NCBI RefSeq assembly: GCF_000247815.1
Contig: NC_021677.1
Span: forward strand, 5,365,690-5,429,689
From: Ficedula albicollis
Taxonomy: Eukaryota > Chordata > Aves > Passeriformes > Muscicapidae
Reading direction: 5' to 3'
DNA length: 64,000 bases
Below the pieces are notes generated by a model, which saw only the letters and a list, made by a program, of their open reading frames with translations, did not search any database and was not told the origin of the DNA. A program made the position numbers and the translations under genes. Shown here one piece after another: positions 53,401 to 64,000 of the stretch (positions are counted from its first letter, which is position 1; each line of letters starts with the position of its first letter).

Positions 53401-55860
53401 TGTTATAGAGCTTGTGCCGTGTACCGCAGACTGAAGCCAAACAAAAGAACCAAGGAAGCATCATAAGGTTTCTTAAAATAATTGATAGCATTAGGAATTA
53501 AATGCCTTAAATAAGGGCCCACCCATCATATTTTACCAGGAACAATGTGCAAGTTGCCATCCAAGTTTTGTTGCAATTAGTTGTTTTCTTTTGTACAAGG
53601 AGATTTAGATGTAGTATATAAGCCTTGTCCTAACTTGTTATTTTGTTGCAAATGTTTGCTTTAAAACATAAATTCTGCCCACTGACATCCTTATATACCA
53701 TCAGTAAGATAGAAGTGGCCTTGAACATATTCAGATGCTAAACAGGAGCAATTCTTCAGACATGGACGAGGTGTGTTTGCTAATTTTTCTCATGTAGCTT
53801 TGTCATGGAGAATGAACAGAAGTCTAGCACTTAATAAAGTGCAAATACTGTTCTAACAGGTATATTTAGTGTGCTGTTAACATCTCATTTAGTGGTTACT
53901 ACTGAGGTGTAGATTTATTGGAATGATTAAATGAGGTGGATTTAGTTACAATCATACACTGTAAAACAAATGTGTGCAATATGACTGATGCCTGGGCAGA
54001 AAAACATCAGGTATTGTGAAATAAAAATCAAAACACTGTTTATTCTAATTGATATTTAGGCTGTATAATGGCTTATTTCTGCCAGGACATAGACTACGAT
54101 TATTTTTTCCCTGTCAAGGTTTTCTGCAGCATCACACAGAAAACATTTAAGGGATTACAGCTCAATATATAGTGGAGACTTAAAGGCTAGAGCTGTTATT
54201 TCTAAGTGACTCAATTCTGGTGTAATGTGGAAGTTTGGTTTCTTAATTGTGCAGTGGGTCCTTATGTACTTTTGCTTTGGGATGTGTATTTAGGGCTGGG
54301 CTTGTTACTGGTGGATTATTGGCCACTTCAGGAATAAATTATTTGGGCTCTTATATAAAAATCAACCAGATTTTGAACAATTACTCTTATTTTTTATATG
54401 GTAGTGTGGATAATCATAGGGAGTCCTTATTCATAATGTACCTAGAATGTTTCCTGACAACAAGAATACATCTCAGGCTTAACAGTTGCTTCTGTTTGAT
54501 GTCGGTCAGTAAAGTTGGCCTCCTTTACACTGTTTTAAATACAAATTATAATTGGGTGGACATGTTGTTTTGGTCAATGGCACTCTGAGAGCTGTCTTAC
54601 ATAGCCATTTTCTGTTTCAAAGCAGGTGTTTTTATATTTCTTAGTCTGAAATATATATAATAATCTGAAAGATGTGTTCATGAAAGAAGTTGTAACTATG
54701 TAGGCAGTATAGCAATGGTGTAGTAAACAGATTATTAAAAATAAAATAATTTTTATGTGTTTTAGAATTTCTCCTGATATAAAAAATATGCATGAGTATT
54801 TTTAGTGAGATCTAAAGAAGGAAAAAAAATTCTCTTTGGTTATTTCTGTACTGAATCGTCTGCTGGTTTGTGTCCCTTTTACATTGACATCAGCAAAGCT
54901 AAGGTAGACTAACTTTAAATGTCTGCAATGGGAGACAGTCAGACATGCTAATATCTTGATATTAAAGTTTATCAGATAACTCTAAGGTAACTAACTGCCA
55001 CTTAGGTTTATTTTTTTTTTGCATGTCTGTTTGGAGTGGAGTTGAAAGCCTTTACAAAGCATTGGAGTGGGTTATGACTAAAATGTAGGCCAAGACAGAA
55101 AGAAACAAACATGATTTCCCCATAGCCTTGGAATTTTTTGTGGCTATATGACTTTGAATGGTTGATACATCTTATTATGGATTTAGTTGTTGTTCTGGTG
55201 TAATATTCACCAGTCTCATGAAAGAATAAGTGAGTTTTGACTCATGTTGAGATTTTTATCTTCAGTCTTGAGCTTTGTATACTTCTTTAATAGCTAATAT
55301 ATAATGAACAAATCACTGCAAAAGCAGGCAGGTGCATTCAAGCACATTTTGGTGTCACATGGCACATGAGGAAAATGCCATGGCAAGTGTAAGACACTGG
55401 GATAGTTCCACTTTTTGGGTGAGGTATTCTAGATACAATTGATTCAATAATTTTAAACCAGTGTGTATTTGTACAGCAGTGGAATTAGAATTATTATAAT
55501 TTTTTTCATTGCAAAACTATAATGGCTGGACGCAGACTCAAGACAGTGTGTTTGAAGCCACTAAATTTTCTGTAGTCCTAAATCCACTGTATTAATAAAA
55601 ACGAAAGTTTGAAATTTTAAAATAAGAATCTTTGTATTTTTGCTCATGATTAGATATTTAACAAATGTGGTACAGTCATTGTAATGGCTATGTTTGTGTT
55701 TGGATTTTGAGTTATATAAACTCACCTAGTAAATTTGCCACATACTTTTAAAACTCCTTCAGTTCTAGAGTTGTTCTTAGTTTCATTGCATAGATTTAGT
55801 TGTGTGAGGTGTTGAAATTCAGATGTAATTAGTTTTTTATGTGTTGGGATTGTGTGACCA

Positions 55861-56125
55861 GGCCTTGGAAGTGGGAGGAAATAAAGCCTGGGAAGGAACA
55901 AGGGATGGGGGAAAGATTTATTAAGATTTGTTTTATTTCTCATTATCCTTTGATTTTGTTAGTAATAAATTCAGTTAATATCTGCAGGTGGAGTCTGTTT
56001 TGCCCATTAAGATATTCAGGGAGTGATCACTCTCTCTCTCAGTCGTGATCTCAACCCATGAACCCTTGGTTCTATTTTCTCTTCCCTGTCCAGAGAGGCA
56101 GTGACAGAGCAGTTCTGGTGTGAGC
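55861..56125 (+). mobile_element. Truncated LTR, same family as 19940-21037, sense
   Basis: The segment from GAAGTGGGAGGAAATAAAGC to about GCAGTTCTGGTG aligns to the 3' third of the LTR at 19940-21037. Shared blocks include TAATTCA/TAAATTCA, GTTAATATCT-like sequence, GAGTCTGTTTTGCCC, GTGATC-CTCTC and TTTTCTCTTCCCTGTCCAG. The AATAAA poly(A) signal is intact at 55964-55969. The 5' two-thirds and the TG start are missing, and the usual CCACCACA end is not reached, so both ends are truncated or decayed. It lies in the NELL1 sense direction. Confidence 0.82.
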
Positions 56126-57286
56126 GCTTCTCAACCTACTGCATCGTATTGAGAGCTAAGCTCTGCACATCCACCAATGTGCAGCCCAATTTTACAGCCT
56201 CTCTAAGGGCACAGGGCTTCCTACTGCTTGGAGCCTATTCTGTGCGTGAGAATGTTCAAGGTGATGTAGAATGCACAGTTATGGAAATAGCTCATTTAAA
56301 ACCCATGATTCATGTAACTTGTCAGAATCCAGATCCTGATCTCTTTGATGTCACAGATTTTCTCACCACTGTAGATTTAAAATTAATTTAAAAGGAGTGT
56401 AGCGGTGATTAGTGCTTGTTGGAGAAGTGGTCCAGTCCGGAGAACTTTTGTATCTGTATGAAAGGAAGGAAAAGCTACAGTTAGGTGAAATAGTTTGGAA
56501 CTTAATCTGACAGGTTTTTCTGCCTGTGTGAATAAGTGCAAAGGGCTCAGCTTATGAGTGCTTATGAGGGTTCCTAGGTTCAGGTCCTAAAGTGTAGAGT
56601 CTCATATTGACTCAGTTGCTGATTGTCTCCTATTGCTTTGGTTTGCATTCATTGCTTTCAGGTCACGTGTTCACTCTGGGGTCATGGCCCTGTGTAGCAT
56701 GCACAGAAGAACTGCCAAGTGATGACAAGTTAACAGATATATTTCTCACAATCTCCTGGCCAGTAAAACTGGGCTGTGTAAAAGCATGAGACTATTTCAG
56801 TATTCATTGCTTTCTCTTTTAAGAGTGTAGCTAATAAAAACAAAAATGTGAAGGTGTTACTTTATAATTAATTTCTGTTCCATACATTGTACTCATTTTC
56901 TGCTCTGTGTTTGAGATAATCTTAGTCAATAACTCCTGTTTGAGCAGATATATCTCCTCCCAGGTTGCTGTCACCAAAAAATTGAAGAGCCAAATTTGGA
57001 GCCTCCTGAAGTCAAATGCAGCTTTCTGATGCTACTGGAATGGTTCATTTGTGTTATACAAGCTAATATTTTTTTTTTTTTCTTTCTGTTGTATTGAAAT
57101 CTAAAATTATCAATCATTAGCTCTCAAACATATCCTCTTGTTGGGAATGAGGAAATAGAAAAACCTTATAAATATGAGTGCTTAGCGAAAGATTTTGAAA
57201 GCATAAGTGAAATAGAAATGATACCAGTTTTCAACTGAGGGGTGGGAGCAACCATGTGATGGTTTGAGGCCTCTTTCTTTGTTTAG

Positions 57287-57760
57287 ATAATGCCAAATGC
57301 CACAAATACCAAAGAGCCAGCAGACATCCTGTTCCAAGTATGGCAGAAAAGGTTTAGAGATAAGGTTTATAGATAAGAAAGCCATAAAACATGGTAATAT
57401 AGCAATTCCTTCCTTTAGTGATTCCTATAGGTTGCATGCAAATATTAGGAAATTAGTATGTTGTAGTAGATTGGTTAGTAGAAATTAGAATATTCAACAT
57501 AGAAGAATACTTATTGTATTGTAAATGGGAAATCGCTCTCTTATCCTCTTTACTCTTTAAGCGCTATTCTCTCTTATCCTATCTTGTTCTCTTGCTCTCT
57601 TATTCTCTCTCCCTCTTACCTCCCTGTCCTGCTCTGAGTTGAGGCTGGCAGCTCTTAGCAGGACCCTGTATACCCACGCCCTAACAATAAACTACAAACT
57701 TCAAGACCAGAATATAGAGAGCTCCTGAGTCTGTCCTGATGACCATCCACCCGACAATAA
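57287..57760 (+). mobile_element. Probable solo LTR (466 bp), sense, with 4-bp target duplication
   Basis: The proposed LTR spans 57291-57756. It begins TGCCAAATGCCACAAATACC and ends CATCCACCCGACA (TG...CA), flanked by ATAA (57287-57290 and 57757-57760). A CT-rich stretch (57535-57625) precedes AATAAA at 57686-57691. The tail ACTTCAAGACCAGAATATAG then CTGAGTCTGTCCTGATGACC looks like LTR U5 sequence. A 4-bp duplication would fit an ERV1-type element, but ATAA is a low-complexity match, so the left boundary is less secure than the right. Confidence 0.65.
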
Positions 57761-58561
57761 TTCCCACATTCTCTATTGAAAGAAGTCATTCTCTGTGCTC
57801 TACTGCTTTTTTGACCGGAGAACAATAGTCACCATAGACAGTGGTCTGGTCAGCAGTGCTGACTGCCCTAAACTTGTAATCCTTATGAGTGAAACCCTGC
57901 CTGTTTATCTCTGTGACTCTCCTGGCCTGCTCTGTGAACATCACATGCAGTTATTTGGAACAAAGTACGTATTTTTGATGGTGGCTGAAAAAAAATCAGT
58001 TAATTAAGAGCACCTTGAAATATGTCATTGCACAAAGCTGATTGCAGCATGGACTCGGCTCAGAGCAGCAATCGGAGCACAATAGCAATAGCAGTGCAGA
58101 GTTTCCTCTCTTGTGAAATCAGTTACAGTGTGCACCCATTTCAGGATTCATGTTTATGGAATAAGCACATTAAAAGGCAAGGAGATGCCAAATAACATGA
58201 AACTATTTCTACTCCCTGTAGAACATAACCAAACAATTTTGGAAACTGAATATAAATATCTTTCTCAAATGTAAAATAAGGGCTTTGCAGTTGTTGGTTT
58301 TGGCAACAGTTTTTGGTAACACTATAGTGGCACTCCAATGCCAAAGAAGGTAGCTTTTCACACAACACATAATTAATCTGGATGGTCCTTGGTCACAGGT
58401 TGGTGGGGATGGTAGACAGAAAAACTGCTGTATGTAGGGAGAACAGCCCAAATGGGGAGGGCAAGATATTTGTTTTGAGAAGCAAGATGGGTAATCTTTA
58501 TTCACCAGATCCTTGCCCGGTTCTTCCCCCTGATGTTTGTTTTGGGCTGCAGTTGGAGAGA

Positions 58562-58981
58562 GTATGCTGTTGCGTTCGGGGGGGTTTCCCCTAGCGACAA
58601 CCTTACTGGCTTAACCGGGTAATAGCGTGGCTATAAAATGATAAATAACGGGCAGGTATGATGGTGTGCCAGAGATGTCCTTTAATCCACATGATCCGAG
58701 AAGCAGTATCCAAAAGCAATATTATTCCAAGGACAGGCAGTGACCAAAGACCAGGGGGGGTAGCGATTGAGTTCACAATACATAGGGAATACCTGAGGGC
58801 AAAGGTCCAGTCCTGAAGGACCCGACCCCCTTACATGTCAGAGTTCTCAGACCAACGGATAATCAGGGCTAGGAATAAGATTTACTTTGAAACAAGCTAA
58901 TTAGCATCTTCACAGTTCCCAGTTTGCCAGGTTCTCAGGTTTATGTCTCCTATTTCATTTGGTTCAATTACCACAGGATGC
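58562..58981 (-). mobile_element. Probable solo LTR (408 bp), antisense, with near-perfect 6-bp target duplication
   Basis: The proposed LTR spans 58568-58975. On the minus strand it begins TGTGGTAATTGAACC and ends CGAACGCAACA (TG...CA). The flanks are GTATGC (58562-58567) and GGATGC (58976-58981), five of six identical. A 6-bp duplication would fit an ERVK/alpharetrovirus-like integrase. On the minus strand GGATTAAAGGACATC supplies an ATTAAA-type signal. The segment is more GC-rich and CpG-containing (CTAGCGACAACC, AACCGGGTAATAGCG) than the flanking intron, as expected for a younger insertion. No internal region remains. Confidence 0.65.
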
Positions 58982-61900
58982 TGGGCTGTTAGGCCCTCTG
59001 GAATAACCTGGTTGATTGATTTTTATGTTCTTTTAGATGAAATTACTATTAGAGCAATCTCTTTTGGGTGAGGACAATACTTATGTGTGTTCTGTTTGCA
59101 TTTTTTGGGGGCTATTCCTTGCTACAGTAGTTGAAGAGACATCATCCAGAAAACTCTTTTCAGCATCCTCTTCCTAATAATTTCCCCACTACAATATGTC
59201 AAAGTAAAACCATTAAGTCATTTGTCAAATACGACATCTATGATTGGTACCTGATCCAGGATTCAGACTGTGTTCCAAGTCTGATAAGTCTGTTTTTAAA
59301 CCAATGGGCTGTTATTTCTCCACAAAAAATATCAAAACCGTATTTTAAATACCTAAACAATCAAAAAGAAACACTCCAAAATCAAGCACTTGATTTGCAA
59401 GCACTTGAGAATACGTAAGATTTAGGTTACCTATTCAGTAACATACAGTGCATACAGTCCATGCAAAAAAAATCGCAGGTGTTGTGGGGTTTTTGGTCCC
59501 TCTACCTCATTCAGTATAAACACATAAATCAGTGAAGGAGATGAACTCCTGAAAATACATGTTCTGTGTTTCTTATTTTTATTGTTCGTTGAGTGACCTT
59601 ATTTCCATTAGTTACTGTCCGAGTATTTGTACTGTATTTAAGATGTTAACCAAGTCCTTTAGAAACCAGTATAAATGGTTTTTATCAAATGCTTGCAATG
59701 GAGTGAAGATATACTTTGTCTGCCCTTGCATGAGCTCTCTGGTGCAGTGCAGTGATTTAGTTATTTGAGCAATAGTCCAGGTTTTCAGGCCTGTGGCTCT
59801 CACTCTCACATTTTTCCATGATTTGAGGAATACGATATTACTCTGCAGTTTTGACATTGGAGGAAGATGTGCAGAAAAGGGGCTCAGTCCCAGGTTCTCA
59901 GGTGAGTGTATTACAGTTGACTTTCCTTTCTGCTGCTCCTGCAGATCTCGTTGTCTTCTCATTCTCTCTGTTCCTCAGCTGGATCTTTCTTCTCTTTATT
60001 TGTCCTCTCCTGGCTCAAGCACCATTGTGAAACGTCATGAGTGCTCTAAGATTAATAGTATGTAATTAAATATTTACAAACCGAGTTTTTTCATGGGCAT
60101 AGCAAAAGGCATATCCTTCAAATCTCTTGTGCCAGAGTAGAGGTCCTGGGCCAGCTAAAAAAAAAAATAATTAAAAAAACTACCTGTTACTTATATTGAG
60201 AAATACATGGATTTTTTTTTTTTTTCTATAGTGCAGATTCTGGTAGATATCCATCAGAGGAATAAACTTACTACAAACCGTTTACTTGACCACATTACTG
60301 AAAATGGTATTTTATAGTAATAAAGCTTGGATTTCCCTGCATGTAGTTGTGGCTCACTTTGTCTGAGTTACATTAGTTGGTTTGATAGTTTTGGAGATTG
60401 CATTTATTTTTTGAACACTGGGAATGGCAAATTTGGAAGCCATGCAGGATGTTTGATGGAACGATTTGCATCTTTTTATCTGGAAAGATTCTCCAGTTCA
60501 GCTGTTTCACAGTGGTGCTGGTGTTTTAGCCTCTGCAACATGCTGGAAAATTGAGGCACCCCTGTGTGTGTATGGAGTTCTTACCTAAAGTGTTCAACAA
60601 TAAAAATAATGAATATGGCTATGTTAAGTGAGCATATGCTAAGTACAAGACTAACGGCAAGTTTAAACTCTGTACTCAGAATGGTATATGGAAGAAATGT
60701 TGCAGTGGAAAACAATCTATCCTGGAACCTACTAAAAAACCAACAAATGATGCTTTGAAGATTGTATCATCAAAATGAATTATTAGGTGAATTCAGTACA
60801 CAAACTGCAAGAATTATGTGAATTAAAATAGCTCAGAACACATTATGTGCAGAGAGAATTACAAGTTAAAGTAAACGAAGCAGAAGTGGGAATTGAAAGA
60901 GTCCTGCTTTTCAACATAACTTAAAATTCAGTCATCCAAGAGTAAAAATGAACAATTTGTATGTCATGAAACCTAAGAGTTTTTATGTAAGTTTTCCTGA
61001 AAGGCCATAGCTGTGTGACCTGTGTTGTTATTCTGTCAATAAATACTCAAACAACTTAGTGTGTCAGCTTGATGGTGCTTGCAATTTTCCCAGCCCCCTT
61101 CCACCCTCCATTTTTTGGTTGTCACCATAAGGAGAGGAATTGTCAATCTGGATTTTTGGGGTTGAACTTTAAAACTATTTATCTATATTACTTTATCATA
61201 CACAGGCACATCATGCAGAGTTTGAAATTTTAAAATTATGTAAAATTCAGAAACTTACCTTTTGTCTTTCAAATATGTGAAAGCAGTACGCATCCATACC
61301 TTTGTGCACATCCATCTTACCTGTCTTCCTCTGTAGTCTTTTAATTATGTTGCAGCCTTGAGGGCATACATTATATAGGGATGCATTTGCTGCCATTGAT
61401 GAACAGACTGAATAACTATTCTCAACAGTCACTTGTACTATTAAAAAGTCTCCACCCATTCCCTTGAGTGTAGGATTTCACAGTGTCTGATGGCTTTGTG
61501 AAGGAGCTGCTACTAGTGGAAAGCCCTGGGATGGAAAAAAATGGCAGCTGGGTGTGGAGCTGCTGGAACACTTGCAGAGTTTAAATAGGCAATATCCATT
61601 CCCTTGCATTAATTGTAACGGTTTACTGATGCTCATTAATATGCCACTTTTATTACCGAGACACATGGTTGTACTTTTTCCTGACAGCCATTATTCCTCC
61701 CATTGAACAGAACAAAGGAAACAATAGTTGTCTGATATTGCCATGACATACGTTATTTCCCAATAAAAGATGGAGGCAGTCAAATCAGTCCTGCATGCAA
61801 AATGCAGTGTTCCTTTAGCCTTCGGAGAGAGGCAAGTGAGACAATCGTTAATGTGGTAATTTTACACCTGACTGAGCAAGGTATGTGTCTAACTAAAAGT

Positions 61901-62855
61901 AAGTGATTGACTCCAATGAGAGTACTTACGTAATTAGGCACTTAGTTTTTCAGTTTCATGCTGAATATGCTTTGCTGTGTTTATATCATACATAGAATAA
62001 ACACAGACAACAAGCATTCATATTCCGCTGCGGGTATCAAGGGCCTGTCGAATTCATCATTTCTGAAGAGAGAACTGAGTAGCCACATCTACCTATTGCT
62101 TGTCTTTGAATCTTTGGGAAATAGAGTGGGCTTAGAAGATTTAGAAACTAATTTTCAGTGACATCACAGAGAAGTAGTTGAAGCCAAAATAAAAATGAGT
62201 GTGAATCTGTAAGTAATTGCTAATGGTTATTGCTAAGTGATTTTTAGTGCTCCATTATTTATTTATACTTTTACTGCCCTAAAAGCCCTGAAATTCAGAA
62301 ATAGCTCAGATGTTAAGATTTTATTCACTCAGTATTTTTGCCACTTGCATTAAATGTTCATCAGATGAAACTAAAAGAATCAAATAAGCACCTGCACACA
62401 GCTGGAGTAGAGAGCAAGCAATGTACTTACCATCTTATGGCCACTCCCTGTAACCACTAACCATGACAAAACACAATGTGTACCTCAAGGGGATTTGATT
62501 TTTGGATAAGAACAGTCTGTAATGTTGAATGTATATATAATACTGATTGCTGCATGACACTGTCATTGTAAGTCATATGTGCCATGGACAGTGAATAAGG
62601 ACTGCTCCAGATACACCAATTGGGAGCTCCTGGTGCAGTGACCAGCCAGCAGCACAGCAGCCCTCCTGTCCTGGGAGACATCTCTGCTTAATAGAGCCCA
62701 CAATCATAGTCTAAATGAACTCAACAGACATCTTGGAGGGATGGCTACTGACTATGGAAATGATACCCATTCTTTTGTATATATACCTCTGTCTAATTAG
62801 AAGATGTAGGATACAATTGTGACATAGATGGTATAGAGTAAGAGGTGGTTAATGT

Positions 62856-63172
62856 CCTGGTTCTAGCCAGAACAGGGTTGATTTTTACAGCGGCCAGTAG
62901 GAGAGGTTATTTCATACTAGCTCACATTATTTTCCAGGAATGGGGGAAGGGGTCCCTTCTGATTTTCGTAGTGGGACATTGCAGTTGTATTTTCCTTGGG
63001 GGTGAGCACTTGAGTATGAACTGTTTGTCTCTTGTAAACTCTTCTATTAATATTGTTGCTGCTGCTGTTCATTTTCTTATCTCATTGCTGTTTCCAGTAA
63101 ATTGTTCTTATCTCAATTCATGATCTCCACCTTTTGTGCCACAGAGTAAGAGGAGAGTGAGTGAGCAGCACG
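62856..63172 (+). mobile_element. Decayed avian ERV LTR remnant, sense
   Basis: Recognisable avian LTR blocks occur in order: TCCTGGTTCTAGCCAGAACA, GTGAGCACTTGAGTATGAAC, TATTAATATTGTTGCTGCTG, TCTTATCTCATTGCTGTTTC, then AGTAAATTGTTCTTATCTCA and GATCTCCACCTTTTGTGCC. The poly(A) signal is the variant AGTAAA (63096-63101). Ends and target duplication are not visible. The 92-codon frame across it is a by-product. Confidence 0.75.
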
Positions 63173-64000
63173 TGATTTCAAGTGCTTCAGTGGAAACACT
63201 CATTGAGGAATACCATTCCTAAACCATTACTAAAACAATGGAATAGTATTTTTAGATGTAGTTACCTTAATTCTGTTCACATGGCATTTGGGGCATGCAA
63301 GTGATTTTTTTCTTTTTAATTTTCTCTCCATTGTTTTCTTTGTGTATTCTGTCAGTGTTCCTATTGGTCTGGTTGTCTGCTGGGGAGAATTATACCTAGT
63401 GACAGAGTAAGTTACACCTAATGCATGAAATTTGTTGCATGAAAAAGAGGGTAATTACCTGTCACTGATAAAGGTAGATGTTAGAAATTTGTAAGCAGTA
63501 TTTCTTTGTGCCTTGTACTTGAAACTAAAGATTGCACATTAAACAGAAATATGATTCATATCTTGAAGTACAATTTCAGGTACTTCTATGATGTGTTTCT
63601 AAGGTCTGAACTGCATTTTTTGTGCGTGCTTCAAAGTTTTTTGTATTTTTTATAGCAGTTGGTGAGAAATATGCTGGCCTTCCGCGCAAATAAACTGCAC
63701 TGTAGAATATGACTAAACTTAACATTAGCAAAAGTAGTATTTTCATCTGGATATAGTAATTTACTTTTTATTTTAACCCTAATGTCTTTTTGACACTATG
63801 ACCCTGATCAACCTTGTATATAGTGTCCTCTGTCATACCAGACAGGTCCAGTCAGGCTCCATCTCTTCTAGACAGGTATACTAGGAATATGTTAATGAAG
63901 CAATACATGAGGACAGTGTGCTCTTGCCTTGAGAATTACAATTAACAGATAATATGTCAAAGTGCTACAAGAAATTAACCTGTTGCTTCTCATGGAATTT

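Larger units (their letters stand above)
49138..64000 (+). other. NELL1: NELL1 intron (5' part) downstream of the second EGF exon
   Basis: It begins with the donor GTAAGT and runs to the window end without an acceptor plus EGF-coding block that I can recognise. It contains an ATT/GTT-rich microsatellite, four LTR remnants between 55.8 and 63.2 kb, and otherwise AT-rich sequence. I see nothing nameable in 49.2-50.3, 50.5-55.8, 59.0-62.8 and 63.2-64.0 kb. Short open frames there lack family resemblance. Confidence 0.82.

Noticed and set aside
54247..54588. 113-codon hydrophobic frame on +
   Set aside because: The apparent membrane-like stretch comes from T-rich DNA. There is no family match or surrounding gene structure.

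Overview
This window is eukaryotic and almost certainly avian. It is AT-rich, non-coding over more than 99% of its length, and carries 3'-end fragments of CR1 non-LTR retrotransposons and LTRs of bird-type endogenous retroelements. The only coding sequence I can support is two short, canonically spliced exons on the + strand (14501-14626 and 49015-49137). Each encodes one six-cysteine EGF module, and together they read as consecutive EGF repeats of NELL1, a secreted EGF/VWC protein. The window therefore lies inside the middle of a large NELL1 gene. It holds the 3' part of one intron (to 14500), one complete intron of about 34.4 kb (14627-49014) and the 5' part of a third (from 49138). No promoter, first exon or terminal exon is visible.

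Layout: 1-819 and 1319-1805 are assembly gaps. 820-14500 is intronic, with two short tandem duplications (67-bp and 61-bp units), one CR1 fragment and a TCA microsatellite. 14501-14626 is the first EGF exon. The intron 14627-49014 contains a complete 1,098-bp solo LTR with a 5-bp target duplication (19940-21037), an 880-bp CR1 fragment beside it, more CR1 pieces, and a 643-bp LTR inserted into a CR1 with a perfect 5-bp duplication (29618-30260). It also contains an almost identical 408-bp head-to-tail duplication (38055-38870) followed by an LTR-like segment, another LTR-like segment at about 40.6-41.0 kb, and an 816-base pure C run (44836-45651) that is probably an assembly artefact. 49015-49137 is the second EGF exon. 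The remaining intron holds an ATT-rich microsatellite and a cluster of four LTR remnants between 55.8 and 63.2 kb.

Both exons are flanked by phase-1 introns and have lengths divisible by three, so either could be skipped without breaking the NELL1 frame. No other open frame in the window shows family resemblance, splice context or codon structure of a gene, except a decayed CR1 ORF2 fragment. I found no operon, CRISPR array, RNA gene or novel multi-gene system. The observations most worth checking are structural: the poly-C tract, the 408-bp tandem copy and the dated LTR insertions. Repeat family names are assigned from recognition of conserved motifs and from comparison between copies in this window, not from a database search.
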